Translations under genes and position numbers: made by a program
Part shown: positions 41,520-54,253 of the stretch, piece after piece
Numbering within the stretch: the first letter of the stretch is position 1
Layout of the letters: every line of letters starts with the position of its first letter
Source of the DNA: Geodermatophilaceae bacterium URHB0062
GTDB taxonomy: Bacteria > Actinomycetota > Actinomycetes > Mycobacteriales > Geodermatophilaceae
NCBI GenBank assembly: GCA_000620185.1
Contig: JHVO01000015.1
Location: 1-64,000 of the forward strand
Direction: 5' to 3'
Length of the DNA stretch: 64,000 nt
Notes under the pieces: model-generated
Told to the model about the DNA's origin: nothing
Seen by the model: only the letters and a program-made list of their open reading frames with translations
The model's database searches: none

Positions 41520-41535
41520 TCGAACATATGATCGA
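41520..41535. promoter_or_regulatory. LexA/SOS-box-like site containing the -10 element
   Basis: TCGAACATATGATCGA differs by one base from the palindrome TCGAACATATGTTCGA, which fits the actinobacterial LexA box TCGAAC-N4-GTTCGA. TATGAT (41527-41532) inside it is a good -10, 6 nt before the ATG of the HNH gene. A bound repressor would cover the promoter. DNA-damage control is inferred from the known SOS regulation of mycobacterial 13E12 genes. Confidence 0.65.
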
Positions 41536-41538
41536 TCC

Positions 41539-43452
41539 ATGGACGACGAGCCGACGCCACCCGCGGCCGGGTGGGCATCGGGCCCGCTCGGTGCGGTGCA
41601 GGCGGCCGACCGGGAGATCGGTCGGCAGACGGCCCTGCGGGCACGGGCGGTGGCCCAGTTCGCCGCGACGAGGCCCGCGTCGGCCGATCGTGCGCCGGGT
41701 CAGCCGGGGGCGATGAGCGCCGATCGGCGGGCCGCCCGGCCGGGCGTCCTGGCCGACGTCAGCGAGTGGGCTGGGCAGGAACTCGTGGTGGCGCTGTCGA
41801 TCACGCAGAAGGCCGCCAACGACCTGCTCACCCGCTCGCTGACGCTGGTCCACCGGCTTCCGCAGACGCTCGCGGCCCTGGAGAGCGGAGCGCTGCATCC
41901 CGGCCATCTGTGGCCGCTGCTGGAGAAGGTCGCCCCCGTAGCGAACCCACGCGTGCGCACCCGGCTGGAGCGCGATCTGCTCCGCTGGATGGCCGGCCGG
42001 CAGGTCACCACACCGGCCCAGCTGGGCGCCAAGATCCGCCGGGAACTTCTGGCGCGCGACCTCCGGTCCGCGGCTCGTGAGCTCGAGACGGCACTGCGTC
42101 GACGGGGTGTCTACGCGCGGCCCGACCGGGTCGACGGCATGGCGGAGCTCTCCGCGCTGATGACCGTGCCCGAGGTCGAGGCCGTGCTGTCCGCGCTCGG
42201 GCGGTACGCCGACGCCCTCGACGACGACGGAGGGACGCCGCGCACGCGGAACCAGAAGATGGCCGACTGCCTGCTCGACCTGGTGCTGCGACCGGGGGAG
42301 ACGGACCTGTCGCCGGTTCAGGCGCAACTGACGCTCGTCGCGCCCATTGCCACGATGACGGGTGCGGACGCGCCCGGTGAGATCAACGGGCAGCCGGTCC
42401 CGGCGGAGTTGGTGCGTGCGCTCGCCCGGGCGCTCGGACTGGTGCCGGAGGCTCCGCACGACGTCCCGGATGTCGACGTACCGCCGGCGACGCAGATCGA
42501 CGTCGTCGCCGACGATCACCCGGAGGCGCTCGAACGCTGGTGGGCCGAGGTCGAGGAGCGTGCCCTCCGCGGCGAGTGGGGCGGCGAGGAGGACCCCCCG
42601 CCCGAGGAGATGGAGCGCTGGTGGCTGCTCGAGAGCCAGTGGGACGACGGCCCAGCTGACATGTGCACATCGGCCGACGTCGGTGATCCGGAACCGTCGG
42701 TGGAGGACGTCGATATAGCGGCGCCACTCGGCTGGTGGGCCGCCGCGGATCGGGCGGTGGACGCCGCTGGGGACACGCTGCTCGAGCTGGACCGACAGCT
42801 CGCCCGGGCGCGCAGCGCCGTCCATCGGGCCGAGATCGCGGACGCCGCCGACGACGAGGCCCGGCAGGAGTCACCCGCCGCACGGATGACGGCGACGACC
42901 GACGTGCTCACTGCCCTGTCGCACGCGAGCAGCGCCCAGCGGGCAGCCCTGGCGGACCTGCTCTGCCGCACTGGCGGCGGAGGACTGGTCGACCGGCCGA
43001 TGATCGCGGTCACCGACGCGCTGACGGGTGCTCTGCTCGCCCTGACCGACGCGCGCGAGCTGCGCGCCCGGGCGTCCTGCGGTGCGCCGGCCTGCCGTCG
43101 TCCGGGGGTGGCCTGCACGCACGACCTGGGTAATCGCCCCGGGCTCGGCCCGCCGGGGCCGGACGCGACCTACCGACCCCGGCTGGCGCTCGATCGGTTC
43201 GTCCGGGCCCGGGATCGGAGGTGCCGGTTCCCCGGCTGCCGCCGACGCGTTGCGCCCGGCGGGGAGCTCGACCACCACGACCGATGGCCCGACGGGTCCA
43301 CGTCGGCCGGCAACCTCACCGGCTTCTGCACCGGCCACCACCGCGGTAAGCACCAGGCGCCCGGCTGGCGGTACGAGCGCTCGACCGACGGCATGCTGAG
43401 GATCACGACACCCACCGGTCTGACCGCGTCCACCAGCCCACCGCCCTTCTGA
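41539..43452 (+). CDS. DUF222/13E12-type HNH endonuclease-domain protein
   Basis: The 637-residue protein has the DUF222 helical region (about 20-290), a Trp/Glu-rich and variable middle, and a C-terminal HNH module: RCRFPGCRRRVAPGGELDHH, then GNLTGFCTGHHRGKHQAPGW. The HNH residues (DHH, N, HH) are intact. These genes form large repeated families in actinobacteria and behave like mobile or selfish elements, although their function is unproven. The ATG is 3 bp after a LexA-box-like site holding the -10. It separates the MetE-like gene from ligA. Confidence 0.88.
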   Translation: MDDEPTPPAAGWASGPLGAVQAADREIGRQTALRARAVAQFAATRPASADRAPGQPGAMSADRRAARPGVLADVSEWAGQELVVALSITQKAANDLLTRSLTLVHRLPQTLAALESGALHPGHLWPLLEKVAPVANPRVRTRLERDLLRWMAGRQVTTPAQLGAKIRRELLARDLRSAARELETALRRRGVYARPDRVDGMAELSALMTVPEVEAVLSALGRYADALDDDGGTPRTRNQKMADCLLDLVLRPGETDLSPVQAQLTLVAPIATMTGADAPGEINGQPVPAELVRALARALGLVPEAPHDVPDVDVPPATQIDVVADDHPEALERWWAEVEERALRGEWGGEEDPPPEEMERWWLLESQWDDGPADMCTSADVGDPEPSVEDVDIAAPLGWWAAADRAVDAAGDTLLELDRQLARARSAVHRAEIADAADDEARQESPAARMTATTDVLTALSHASSAQRAALADLLCRTGGGGLVDRPMIAVTDALTGALLALTDARELRARASCGAPACRRPGVACTHDLGNRPGLGPPGPDATYRPRLALDRFVRARDRRCRFPGCRRRVAPGGELDHHDRWPDGSTSAGNLTGFCTGHHRGKHQAPGWRYERSTDGMLRITTPTGLTASTSPPPF

Positions 43453-43493
43453 GCCCGTCCACCGGGTGGGGGAACTCCGATTCACCGTCGTAG

Positions 43494-45659
<2,166 letters not shown>

Positions 45660-45669
45660 GCCCGCGCCG

Positions 45670-46350
45670 CTAGACCGGCGGCAGCGACGCCACCGTCGTC
45701 GCGATGCCGGCCAGGTGCGCCAGCCGCATGAGCTCGGAGCGGCGGTACGGCGGCCCACCCGACCGGCCGACCACCACGGCGCAGCCCGGCCCGCCGTAAG
45801 GAGCGGCCATCATCTCGATGGCCATCTCCTGCCACCGCTGCGGCATCCACGCCTCGGTGCTGGGCAGCAGCCGGGGCGCGGGCAGCGGCATCCACGGCAC
45901 GTCGAGGTCGTCGAAGGCCGGCGCGGCCTCGGAGGCGGCGGCCACCGTCCACGGCCGGGCGGGGGGATCGTCGCCGGTCGACTCCAGGACCACCGCCCAC
46001 CCGCTGTGGAACACCCGGGGCAGCTCCGCGGCCAGCAGCTTCACCGTGGTGCCGTCCGCGGCCTGCGCCAGCGCGTCCAGCAGTTCCAGCTCGCGATGGG
46101 TGTCCAGCGGTCCGGCGAAGGGGCGCAGGGTCTCCACCTCCACCCCCGGCACCGACCGGACGACGGTGATGAGGCTGTCCGGTAGCCGATCGCGCGGCAG
46201 CTCGACGACGATGTCGTCCACCGCGACGCCGTTGCTCCGTTCGAGGACGTCGACGGAGACGATGTCGATCCCCGCGGCGCCGAGCGCGGTCGCCACGGCT
46301 CCGAGGAGGCCGGGCTTGTCGGGCACCACCAGGCGCAGGAGATAGGACAC
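45670..46350 (-). CDS. ACT-domain amino-acid-binding protein
   Basis: The 226-residue protein opens with an ACT domain ([36 protein letters not shown], about 1-75), a small-ligand-binding regulatory fold. Its C-terminal half (GWAVVLEST through [26 protein letters not shown]) is recognised only as a conserved neighbour of gat genes in actinobacteria. No catalytic motif is visible. The GTG start lies next to the divergent gat operon. A GATAGGA stretch lies inside the first codons rather than upstream. The ligand is unknown. Confidence 0.75.
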   Translation of the reverse strand: MSYLLRLVVPDKPGLLGAVATALGAAGIDIVSVDVLERSNGVAVDDIVVELPRDRLPDSLITVVRSVPGVEVETLRPFAGPLDTHRELELLDALAQAADGTTVKLLAAELPRVFHSGWAVVLESTGDDPPARPWTVAAASEAAPAFDDLDVPWMPLPAPRLLPSTEAWMPQRWQEMAIEMMAAPYGGPGCAVVVGRSGGPPYRRSELMRLAHLAGIATTVASLPPV

Positions 46351-46389
46351 GGTTCCTCCGGAACGTCGGCCTCGGCCCCTCGGCCCCTT

Positions 46390-46434
46390 CAGGGACCCAC
46401 CGCGAGCGTGCGAGGGGTGGGGCAGGGGTCCTTG
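46390..46434. repeat. Inverted repeat in the ACT/gat divergent spacer
   Basis: CAGGGACCC (46390-46398) pairs with GGGTCCTTG (46426-46434) with one G-U pair. Inside it, CACC can pair with GGTG. It is the only such structure in the 231-bp spacer. It could be a regulatory hairpin or a copy of an intergenic repeat family, but no second copy is in this window. TAGAGT at 46511-46516 is the likely -10 for gatCAB. Confidence 0.4.
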
Positions 46435-46581
46435 TTCGATCTCCGTCGATCGTGGTGATGCAGCTTCTCACGCCGGGCGCGAGCCGGGCAGCGCCTCCGC
46501 GCGTCCCACGTAGAGTGACCCGATCAGTGACGGCCGAGCAGCGCGCCGCCGAGCAGCACCGAAGTGGAGTTCCGCCCCAGC

Positions 46582-46881
46582 ATGACCACGCTCTCCCGGA
46601 ACGATGTCGCGCACCTCGCGCGCCTGGCCCGTCTGGCGGTGACCGACGAGGAGCTCGACCTCTACGCCGGTCAGCTGTCCGCCGTTCTGGACGCCGTCGC
46701 CCAGGTGCAGAAGGCCTCCGTCGAGGACGTGCCGCCGACCACCCACGCGGTTCCGATGACGAACGTCGTGCGCCCCGACGTCGCCCGTCCGAGCCTGCCG
46801 CGGGACGTCGTCCTGGCCGGGGCTCCCGCCGCAGAGGACGACCGCTTCCGCGTGCCGCGCATCCTCCAGGAGGAGGCGTGA
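46582..46881 (+). CDS. gatC: Asp-tRNA(Asn)/Glu-tRNA(Gln) amidotransferase subunit C
   Basis: GatC stabilises the GatAB amidotransferase that makes Gln-tRNA(Gln) and/or Asn-tRNA(Asn). The 99-residue protein shows [38 protein letters not shown] in its family pattern and the C-terminal [12 protein letters not shown] and VPRIL segments. ATG 46582 was chosen over GTG 46564 because the family starts near [14 protein letters not shown] overlap couples it to gatA. Confidence 0.95.
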   Translation: MTTLSRNDVAHLARLARLAVTDEELDLYAGQLSAVLDAVAQVQKASVEDVPPTTHAVPMTNVVRPDVARPSLPRDVVLAGAPAAEDDRFRVPRILQEEA

Positions 46882-48431
46882 GCACCCCCGCCGGCACCGA
46901 CCTCACCGCCACGGACGCCGCCGAGCTCGGACGGCTGCTGAACACCGGTGAGGTGAGCTCGACCGAGATCACCCGCGCCTACCTCGACCGGATCGCCGCC
47001 GACGACGGGGAGCTCGGCGCCTATCTGCACGTCGACCCCGACGCCGCCCTGGCCCGCGCCGCGGAGCTGGACTCCAGCGAGGGCGATCTGGGCGCGCTCG
47101 CCGGCCTGCCGGTCGCGCTCAAGGACGTCGTCGTCACCGAGGGCGTGCCCACCACGAGTGGCTCCCGGATCCTCGAGGGCTGGCGGCCGCCCTACGACGC
47201 GACCGTGGCCGCGCGGCTCAAGGCCGCCGGAACGGTGCTGCTCGGCAAGACCAACATGGACGAGTTCGCCATGGGCTCGTCCACGGAGAACTCCGCCTAC
47301 AAGGTCACCCGGAACCCGTGGGACCGCGACCGCATCCCCGGCGGCTCCTCGGGCGGCTCGTCGGCCGCGGTCGCCGGTGGCCTGGCCCCCTGGGCGATCG
47401 GTACCGACACCGGCGGTTCGATCCGCCAGCCGGCCGCCGTCACCGGCCTGGTCGGGCACAAGCCGACCTACGGCTCGGTGTCCCGCTTCGGCCTGATCGC
47501 CTTCTCCTCCAGCCTCGACCAGGCCGGGCCCATGGCCCGGACGGTCCTCGACGCCGCGTTGCTGCACGAGGCGATCGGCGGCCACGACCCGCTGGACTCC
47601 ACGAGCATCCCCGCGCCGCTGCCGCCGCTGGCCGAGTGTGCCCGCCGAGGTGCCGAGGGGGATCTCTCCGGCGTCCGGATCGGCGTCGTCCGCGAGCTGG
47701 GCGGGGAGGGGCACGCCGAGGGCTACGAGCCCGGCGTGCTGGCCCGCTTCGGCGAGGCCGTCGCGCTGCTGGAGAGCCTGGGCGCCGAGATCCGCGAGGT
47801 CTCGTGCCCGGCGTTCGACCTCGCGCTGCCGGCGTACTACCTGATCGCGCCGAGCGAGGCGTCGTCCAACCTGGCCCGCTTCGACGGCGTCCGCTACGGA
47901 CTCCGGGTCGGCGACGACGGCAGCCACGACCTCGACGAGGTCATGGCCCTGACCCGCGAGCAGGGGTTCGGTCCCGAGGTCAAGCGGCGGATCATCCTCG
48001 GCACCTACGCGCTGTCGAGCGGCTACTACGAGGCCTACTACGGCCAGGCGCAGAAGGTCCGCACGTTGATCAGCCGCGACTTCAACGCGGCGTTCGGCAT
48101 CGACGACGGCAACGGCGTCGACGTGCTGATCAGCCCGACGACGCCGACGGTCGCCTTCCCGATCGGCTCGCGCACCGACGACCCGATCGCCATGTACGCC
48201 GCCGACCTGTGCACGCTGCCGGCCAGCCTCGCCGGCGTCCCCGCGATCTCGGTTCCGTGCGGTCTGTCGGAGGGGCTGCCGGTCGGCCTGCAGGTCATGG
48301 CCCCGGCCCTGGCGGACGACCGGTGCTACCGGGTCGCCGCCGCGCTCGAGGCCGCCCAGGACGCCGCGCGCGGGCACCGGTTCCTCGACCAGCTCGTCCG
48401 CCGGGCCGCGGGGCCGGAGGAGCCCGCGTGA
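46878..48431 (+). CDS. gatA: Asp-tRNA(Asn)/Glu-tRNA(Gln) amidotransferase subunit A
   Basis: GatA is the glutaminase subunit of the amidotransferase. The 517-residue amidase-signature protein has the Ser-cisSer-Lys triad: Lys82 in VALKDVVVT, and the two serines in [14 protein letters not shown] and [15 protein letters not shown]. The [23 protein letters not shown] and [14 protein letters not shown] segments are GatA-specific. The GTG overlaps gatC (GTGA), and its stop overlaps the small membrane protein start. Confidence 0.97.
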   Translation: MSTPAGTDLTATDAAELGRLLNTGEVSSTEITRAYLDRIAADDGELGAYLHVDPDAALARAAELDSSEGDLGALAGLPVALKDVVVTEGVPTTSGSRILEGWRPPYDATVAARLKAAGTVLLGKTNMDEFAMGSSTENSAYKVTRNPWDRDRIPGGSSGGSSAAVAGGLAPWAIGTDTGGSIRQPAAVTGLVGHKPTYGSVSRFGLIAFSSSLDQAGPMARTVLDAALLHEAIGGHDPLDSTSIPAPLPPLAECARRGAEGDLSGVRIGVVRELGGEGHAEGYEPGVLARFGEAVALLESLGAEIREVSCPAFDLALPAYYLIAPSEASSNLARFDGVRYGLRVGDDGSHDLDEVMALTREQGFGPEVKRRIILGTYALSSGYYEAYYGQAQKVRTLISRDFNAAFGIDDGNGVDVLISPTTPTVAFPIGSRTDDPIAMYAADLCTLPASLAGVPAISVPCGLSEGLPVGLQVMAPALADDRCYRVAAALEAAQDAARGHRFLDQLVRRAAGPEEPA

Positions 48432-48652
48432 ACGGCGCCCTGAAGGCCGCCTGGGGGCTGACCGCGTTCGTCGTCCTCGCCGGTGCGGTCGGCTGGATCG
48501 TGACCGGACGCGCCGTGTTCGTCGTCTTCCTGCTGCTCGGCCTCTTCACGGCCGTCGGGGCCTGGCTCACCGGCCGCGCCGAGGCCCGGGCTCAGACGCG
48601 CAGCCACACCCGTGCCGACACCCCCGCCACACCGAAGGACACCACTCCGTGA
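48428..48652 (+). CDS. Small two-helix membrane protein embedded in the gat operon
   Basis: The 74-residue protein has two hydrophobic helices ([15 protein letters not shown] and [18 protein letters not shown]) and a hydrophilic Thr/Arg-rich C-terminus. GTGA overlaps join it to gatA and to gatB. The codon pattern and the dual overlap argue that it is a real gene. No family or function is recognised. Confidence 0.75.
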   Translation: MNGALKAAWGLTAFVVLAGAVGWIVTGRAVFVVFLLLGLFTAVGAWLTGRAEARAQTRSHTRADTPATPKDTTP

Positions 48653-50148
48653 GCAGCGACACCCTGGTCGACTTCGACGAGGTCCTCACCCGCTACGAGC
48701 CGGTCATCGGCCTGGAGACCCACGTCGAGCTGGGCACCGCCTCGAAGATGTTCTGCGGCTGCTCGACCACGTTCGGCGCCGAGCCCAACACCCAGACCTG
48801 CCCCGTGTGCCTGGGCCTGCCCGGCTCGCTGCCGGTGGCCAACGCCGCGGCCATCGAGGCGACCATCCGCATCGGCCTGGCCCTGGGCTGCCGGATCGCC
48901 ACGTGGTGCCGCTTCGCCCGGAAGAACTACTTCTACCCGGACATCCCCAAGGGCTTCCAGACCAGCCAGTACGACGAGCCGCTCTGCACCGCCGGGCACC
49001 TGGACGTCGAGGTCGACGGCGAGACCTACCGCGTGGAGATCGAGCGGGTGCACCTCGAGGAGGACACCGGCAAGAACCTGCACGTCGGTGGCGCCACGGG
49101 TCGCATCCACGGCGCCGACCACTCGCTGGTCGACTACAACCGGGCCGGCATCCCGCTGGTCGAGATCGTCACCCGTCCGATCCCCGGCACCGGCGCCAAG
49201 GCCCCCGAGGTGGCGAAGGCCTACGTCACGGAGCTGCGCGAGATCCTGCTGGCCCTCGGCGTCTCCGAGGTGCGGATGGAGCAGGGCAACCTGCGCAGCG
49301 ACGTGAACACCTCCCTCTCGCCGATCGGCAGCCTCGAGTGGGGCATCCGCACGGAGACCAAGAACGTCAACTCGCTGCGCTCGGTGGAGCGCTCGGTGCG
49401 CTACGAGATGCGCCGGCAGGCCGCCGTCCTGGACGCCGGGGAGCGCATCCTGCAGGAGACCCGGCACTTCCACGAGGACACCGGGTCGACCTCGCCCGGC
49501 CGCAGCAAGGAGGAGGCCACCGACTACCGGTACTTCCCCGAGCCCGACCTGGTGCCGATCGCGCCCGACGAGGAGTGGGTCGAGAAGCTGGCCGCCGCGC
49601 TGCCCGAGCTGCCGGCGGCCCGCCGCGCCCGGCTGTCGGAGGAGTGGGGCATCTCCCCGACGGAGATGGCCTGGCTGGTCAACGCCGGCGCGGTCGGACT
49701 CGTGAGCGAGACCGTCGCCGCCGGCGCACCGCCGGCCGACGCCCGGAAGTGGTGGCTCGGCGAGCTCGCCCGCCGCGCCAACGACGCCGGGGTCGATCTG
49801 GCCGCACTGGCCGTGACGCCTCAGCAGGTCGCCGAGCTCGTCGGCCTGGTGGCCGCGGGAACGATCAACGACCAGCTCGCGCGTCAGGTCCTCGACGGCG
49901 TGCTGGCCGGCGAGGGCGACCCGGCGGCGGTCGTCGAGAGCCGCGGCCTGGCCGTCATGGGGGAGTCCGACGAGCTGGTGGCCGCGGTCGACGCCGCGAT
50001 CGAGGGCAACCCGGACGTCGCCGAGAAGGTGCGCGGCGGCAAGGTGCAGGCCGTCGGCGCCCTCGTGGGCGCGGTCATGAAGACCACCCGCGGCAAGGCC
50101 GACGCCGCGACCGTCAAGCGGATGCTGGAAGAGCGCCTGCTCGCCTGA
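48649..50148 (+). CDS. gatB: Asp-tRNA(Asn)/Glu-tRNA(Gln) amidotransferase subunit B
   Basis: GatB binds the mischarged tRNA and activates its carboxylate with ATP. The 499-residue protein has [21 protein letters not shown], the zinc-site cysteines (FCGCS and [13 protein letters not shown]), [44 protein letters not shown] and the C-terminal YqeY-like tail that holds tRNA ([23 protein letters not shown]). GTG overlaps the small membrane protein stop. The gene converges with the sugar-dehydrogenase-like gene. Confidence 0.97.
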   Translation: MSSDTLVDFDEVLTRYEPVIGLETHVELGTASKMFCGCSTTFGAEPNTQTCPVCLGLPGSLPVANAAAIEATIRIGLALGCRIATWCRFARKNYFYPDIPKGFQTSQYDEPLCTAGHLDVEVDGETYRVEIERVHLEEDTGKNLHVGGATGRIHGADHSLVDYNRAGIPLVEIVTRPIPGTGAKAPEVAKAYVTELREILLALGVSEVRMEQGNLRSDVNTSLSPIGSLEWGIRTETKNVNSLRSVERSVRYEMRRQAAVLDAGERILQETRHFHEDTGSTSPGRSKEEATDYRYFPEPDLVPIAPDEEWVEKLAAALPELPAARRARLSEEWGISPTEMAWLVNAGAVGLVSETVAAGAPPADARKWWLGELARRANDAGVDLAALAVTPQQVAELVGLVAAGTINDQLARQVLDGVLAGEGDPAAVVESRGLAVMGESDELVAAVDAAIEGNPDVAEKVRGGKVQAVGALVGAVMKTTRGKADAATVKRMLEERLLA

Positions 50149-50237
50149 CTTTGGCGTCGTGCCGAGTGGGGCCCGGAGGGTTCCGCGCAGGCGCGACTGA
50201 TGGGCTCCACGCAACTCGGGACGGCACCTGGCCGCGG

Positions 50238-50256
50238 TGCGGTCCGGAGGACCGCA
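50238..50256. terminator. Short hairpin between convergent gatB and the lipoprotein gene
   Basis: TGCGGTCC and GGACCGCA form a perfect 8-bp stem with a GGA loop, 3 bp before the end of the minus-strand gene. No U tract is present, so terminator function is tentative. Confidence 0.45.
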
Positions 50257-50259
50257 ATG

Positions 50260-51426
50260 TCATAGCGGGGAGTCGCCCTGGGCGGACGGCGGCAGGATGC
50301 GCAGCACCTTGTCGTCGTCCGCGGCCGGCCGGCCGACGCCGTCCTTGTTGGACGTGGTGATCCAGAGGCCGCCCTGCGAGTCGAGCACCGTGGTGCGCAG
50401 GCGGCCGTACCGGCCGCCGAGCAGTTCGTCGGGATCGCCGGTCGGCACGCCGCGTCCGTCGAGCATGATCACGTGCACCCGCTCGCCGTCGAGCGCGCCG
50501 AGGAAGACGCTGTTGCCGGCGACGGCGCAGCCGCCGAGGCCACCCTCCTTGCCGGGGATCTCCACCACCGGGTCGCCGTTGGAGGACGCGGCTCCGTAGT
50601 CGCCGCCGTCGGCCAGGGCGTCGAGCTCGTCGGGCCCCGTCGAGGCGTCATCGGTGGCGAAGAGCACGCCCTGCCCGCCGGCGCAGAGCGCGGTCACGTC
50701 GCGGTGGCCGCGGGTGAAGTAGGGACGGTTGCCGACCCGGTGCCCGAAGACGTCGATCCGCAGCACCTTGCCGGCCAGGGACGTCGGATCGCCGGCCAGC
50801 CGCGGATCGCCCGTGTCACCGGTGCCGACGTAGAGCGTCCCGTCGGTCCCGAACACCAGCCCGCCGCCGTTGTGCACCTCGCCCCGCGGGATGCCGGTGA
50901 ACACGACGTTCGGCGTTCCTCCGACGGGGAAGCGGACCACCCGGTTGTCGGTCGCGGTGGACAGGTAGGCGTAGAGGAGCCCGTCCTCCTGGTAGGTGGG
51001 GGAGAGCGCCAGCCCGAGCAGGCCGCCGTTCCCCCCGGCGTCGACTCCCGGCACCGTCATGAGCACCTTGGCGGGGGAGCGGTCCGGGAAGACCTGGAGC
51101 AGCCGCCCGGTGTCCCGCTCGCCGACCACGGCGCTGCCGTCGGGCAGCACGACCAGCCCGGTGGGCACGGCGAGACCGGAGGCCACCACGTTCGGGTCGC
51201 CGGGCTGCTCGTTGCCCGTGCCCGGCTCCGCGGGCTCGCCCGGCGCCGGCGCCGGGACGGTCTCCGACGGCGGCCCCACCTCGGGCGGAGCGCCCTCGGG
51301 CTTCGGGCGGAAGGGGCCGGCCGACTCGTAGCCAGTGCTGCCGCAGGCGGTCACAACGGCGACCGAGACGAGGGCGGCCAGCAGGCGGGAGGCCCGCAGT
51401 CCCGTCCGCCGCCTCACCCGACTCAC
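50260..51426 (-). CDS. PQQ-dependent sugar dehydrogenase-like (GSDH) lipoprotein
   Basis: The 388-residue protein has a lipobox signal (SVAVVTACG), a Pro/Glu-rich linker (30-75) and a six-bladed beta-propeller of the soluble glucose/sorbosone dehydrogenase family: LAVPTGLVVLPDGSAVVGERDTGRLL, GGNGGLLGLALSPTYQEDGLLY, VHNGGGLVFGTDGTLYVGTGDTGDP and LAGKVLRIDVFG. Substrate oxidation would need exogenous PQQ, and whether the cofactor residues are complete cannot be judged here. The start is GTG. It is divergent from the hydroxyacid dehydrogenase gene. Confidence 0.85.
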   Translation of the reverse strand: MSRVRRRTGLRASRLLAALVSVAVVTACGSTGYESAGPFRPKPEGAPPEVGPPSETVPAPAPGEPAEPGTGNEQPGDPNVVASGLAVPTGLVVLPDGSAVVGERDTGRLLQVFPDRSPAKVLMTVPGVDAGGNGGLLGLALSPTYQEDGLLYAYLSTATDNRVVRFPVGGTPNVVFTGIPRGEVHNGGGLVFGTDGTLYVGTGDTGDPRLAGDPTSLAGKVLRIDVFGHRVGNRPYFTRGHRDVTALCAGGQGVLFATDDASTGPDELDALADGGDYGAASSNGDPVVEIPGKEGGLGGCAVAGNSVFLGALDGERVHVIMLDGRGVPTGDPDELLGGRYGRLRTTVLDSQGGLWITTSNKDGVGRPAADDDKVLRILPPSAQGDSPL

Positions 51427-51467
51427 AGTACGTGCGCTGCCTGGGCCACCGCCTAGAGTTCGCTGCC

Positions 51468-52415
51468 GTGCCGACCCTGGAGCTCGATCCCGACGAGCCG
51501 TTGCACGTCCTGGTCCCCACGCCGGGCATCGGGACGGCGATCGAGGGTCTGTCCCCGCGCGTGCACGCCCACCACGTCGACGCCGACGAGGGCCCCGCGA
51601 CCGGCGCGGCGACGCAGGCGCAGATCTGGGTGCCGCGCACCAGCGGCGCGGTGATCCCCGACAACGGCTTCCTCGAGGCGTTGCCCCGGCTGCGGCTGGT
51701 GCAGCTGCTCAGCGCCGGGGCCGAGAAGTTCATCGGCCGCCTCCCCGACGGCGTCGTCCTGTGCAACGCCCGCGGCGCCCACACCCTCGCCACCGCCGAG
51801 TGGGTGGTGACCGCCACGCTGGCCGCCCAGCGGGGCATCCCGTTCTTCGTCCGCGAGCAGGACGCTGGCCGGTGGTCGTTCACGACGCACCGGTCGCTGG
51901 TCGGCGCGCGGGTGCTGGTGATCGGCGCCGGTGACATCGGCCGCCGGATCGGCCGGATGCTCGCCGGCTTCGACGTCGAGCTGACCTACGTCGCCCGCAC
52001 CGCCCGCGACGGCGTGCGGTCGACCGCCGACCTGCCCGAACTGCTGCCGCACGCCGACGTCGTGATCCTCATCGTCCCGGTCACGGAGGAGACGCGCGGC
52101 ATGGTGGATGCGACGTTCCTGGCCGCCATGCCCGACGGTGCCCTGCTGGTCAACGCCGCCCGCGGCGTGGTCGTCGACACCGACGCACTGGTCGCCGAGC
52201 TCACGTCCGGACGGCTGCGGGCGGCGCTCGACGTCACCGACCCCGAGCCGCTGCCCGCGGGACATCCGCTCTGGACGGCGCCCGGTCTGCTGCTCACCCC
52301 GCACACCGCCGGCGAGGTCCCGCAGACCGGCGAGCGGTCGACGGCGACGGTGGTCGACCAGCTGGGCCGCATCCTCGCCGGGGAGCCCCTGGTGAACGTC
52401 GTCGACCGGTACTGA
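51468..52415 (+). CDS. D-isomer-specific 2-hydroxyacid dehydrogenase
   Basis: This 315-residue NAD(P)-dependent oxidoreductase has the substrate-domain motif [12 protein letters not shown], the Rossmann [20 protein letters not shown], and catalytic Arg in [17 protein letters not shown], Glu in [15 protein letters not shown] and His in LLTPHTAG. The substrate (glyoxylate, phosphoglycerate or other) cannot be assigned. The GTG lies 8 nt after TAGAGT (51454-51459), so it is probably leaderless. The gene precedes ilvD by 38 bp. Confidence 0.9.
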   Translation: MPTLELDPDEPLHVLVPTPGIGTAIEGLSPRVHAHHVDADEGPATGAATQAQIWVPRTSGAVIPDNGFLEALPRLRLVQLLSAGAEKFIGRLPDGVVLCNARGAHTLATAEWVVTATLAAQRGIPFFVREQDAGRWSFTTHRSLVGARVLVIGAGDIGRRIGRMLAGFDVELTYVARTARDGVRSTADLPELLPHADVVILIVPVTEETRGMVDATFLAAMPDGALLVNAARGVVVDTDALVAELTSGRLRAALDVTDPEPLPAGHPLWTAPGLLLTPHTAGEVPQTGERSTATVVDQLGRILAGEPLVNVVDRY

Positions 52416-52453
52416 GTCCGGCCTGTCGGTGCGGCGGCCTACGATCCCCGATC

Positions 52454-54166
52454 GTGACGACCGTCGAGGACCGACCCACCAGCAGCGAGACCGTCGACGT
52501 CAAGCCCCGCAGTCGCGAGGTGACCGACGGGATCACCAAGGCACCGGCGCGCGCGATGCTCCGCGCGGTGGGCATGGGGGACGACGACTGGGACAAGCCG
52601 CAGATCGGTGTGGCGTCGTCCTGGAACGAGATCACTCCCTGCAACCTCTCGCTGGACCGGCTGGCCAAGCGGGCCAAGGAGGGCGTGCACGCCGCCGGGG
52701 GCTTTCCGCTGGAGTTCGGCACGATCTCGGTGTCCGACGGCATCTCGATGGGGCACGAGGGCATGCGCGCCTCGCTCGTCTCGCGGGAGGTCATCGCCGA
52801 CTCGGTGGAGACGGTCATGTTCGCCGAGCGGCTCGACGGCTCGGTGCTGCTGGCCGGGTGCGACAAGTCGCTGCCGGGGATGCTCATGGCCGCCGCGCGC
52901 CTCGACCTCGCCAGCGTCTTCGTCTACTCCGGCTCGACCCTGCCCGGCCGCCTGGGTGACCGCGACAACCTGACGATCATCGACGTCTTCGAGGGCGTGG
53001 GGGCCTGCGCCCGCGGCCTGATCACCCGCGAGGAGCTCGACGCCATCGAGAAGGCGGCCTGCCCCGGACAGGGCTCCTGCGGCGGCATGTACACGGCCAA
53101 CACCATGGCCAGCGTCGCCGAGGCGCTCGGCATGGCACTGCCGGGCAGCGCCGCGCCGCCGGCGCCGGACAGCCGCCGCGACGCCGTCGCGATCGCCTCC
53201 GGCGAGGCCGTGGTGAACCTGCTCCGCAAGGGCATCACCGCACGCCAGATCATGACGAAGAAGGCGTTCGAGAACGCGATCACCGTCGTCATGGCGCTCG
53301 GCGGCTCCACCAACGCCGTCCTGCACCTGATGGCCATCGCGCACGAGGCGCAGGTCGACCTGTCGCTCGACGACTTCAACCGCATCGGCGACCGCACCCC
53401 GCACCTGGCCGACGTGAAGCCGTTCGGCCGCTTCGTCATGACCGACATCGACCGCGTCGGCGGGGTGCCGGTCGTCCTCCGGGCGCTGCTCGACGCCGGT
53501 CTGCTGCACGGCGACGCGCTCACCGTGACCGGCAAGACCATGGCGGAGAACCTCGCCGAGATCGCGCCGCCGGACATCGACGGCACGATCGTGCACGCGA
53601 TGGACAACCCCATCCACCGGACCGGCGGGCTGACGATCCTGCGCGGGTCGCTGTCGCCCGACGGCGCGGTCGTGAAGTCCGCCGGGTTCGACACCGACGT
53701 CTTCGAGGGCACGGCGCGGGTCTTCGATGGCGAACAGGGCGCCATGGACGCCGTCACGGACGGCACCCTGCAGCCCGGCGACGTCGTCGTCATCCGGTAC
53801 GAGGGGCCCAAGGGCGGCCCGGGCATGCGCGAGATGCTCGCCGTCACCGGGGCGATCAAGGGCGCGGGCCTCGGCAAGGACGTCCTGCTGCTCACCGACG
53901 GCCGGTTCTCCGGCGGCACCACGGGGCTCTGCATCGGTCACGTCGCGCCGGAGGCCGCCGACGGCGGGCCGATCGCCCTGGTCCGCGACGGCGACCGCAT
54001 CCGGCTCGACCTCGCCGCGCGCACGCTCGACCTGCTCGTCGACGAGGCCGAGCGCGCTGACCGGTTGGAGGCCTGGGTGCCGCTGCCCCCGCGGTACACG
54101 ACGGGCGTGCTCGGCAAGTACGCCAGGCTGGTCGGCTCGGCGTCCCGAGGCGCCATCTGCGGCTGA
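52454..54166 (+). CDS. ilvD: Dihydroxyacid dehydratase
   Basis: IlvD dehydrates dihydroxyacids to the 2-keto acids of valine and isoleucine biosynthesis. The 570-residue protein has Fe-S cysteines in [12 protein letters not shown] and [16 protein letters not shown], plus the N-terminal [30 protein letters not shown] and [21 protein letters not shown] are family signatures. The GTG lies 8 nt after TACGAT (52440-52445). It is separated from ilvB by the two GGDEF-EAL genes. Confidence 0.97.
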   Translation: MTTVEDRPTSSETVDVKPRSREVTDGITKAPARAMLRAVGMGDDDWDKPQIGVASSWNEITPCNLSLDRLAKRAKEGVHAAGGFPLEFGTISVSDGISMGHEGMRASLVSREVIADSVETVMFAERLDGSVLLAGCDKSLPGMLMAAARLDLASVFVYSGSTLPGRLGDRDNLTIIDVFEGVGACARGLITREELDAIEKAACPGQGSCGGMYTANTMASVAEALGMALPGSAAPPAPDSRRDAVAIASGEAVVNLLRKGITARQIMTKKAFENAITVVMALGGSTNAVLHLMAIAHEAQVDLSLDDFNRIGDRTPHLADVKPFGRFVMTDIDRVGGVPVVLRALLDAGLLHGDALTVTGKTMAENLAEIAPPDIDGTIVHAMDNPIHRTGGLTILRGSLSPDGAVVKSAGFDTDVFEGTARVFDGEQGAMDAVTDGTLQPGDVVVIRYEGPKGGPGMREMLAVTGAIKGAGLGKDVLLLTDGRFSGGTTGLCIGHVAPEAADGGPIALVRDGDRIRLDLAARTLDLLVDEAERADRLEAWVPLPPRYTTGVLGKYARLVGSASRGAICG

Positions 54167-54171
54167 GCTGC

Positions 54172-54214
54172 CGCCCCTCGGGGGACCCCCCGAACGGGTG
54201 ATGGCCGAGGGGCG
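54172..54214 (+). terminator. Hairpin downstream of ilvD
   Basis: A 10-bp stem (54172-54181 with 54205-54214) encloses a loop that can itself pair GGGG with CCCC. It starts 5 bp after the ilvD stop and precedes the GGDEF-EAL genes. No U tract is seen. Confidence 0.6.
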
Positions 54215-54253
54215 CGGCTTGTCAGCGGTGTTCCCGCTGCCGAGACAGCAGGT

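Noticed and set aside
41520-43452. DUF222-HNH gene as a recently inserted mobile element
   Set aside because: No transposase, terminal repeats or target-site duplication was seen. The promoter is intact and the flanks are ordinary genes.
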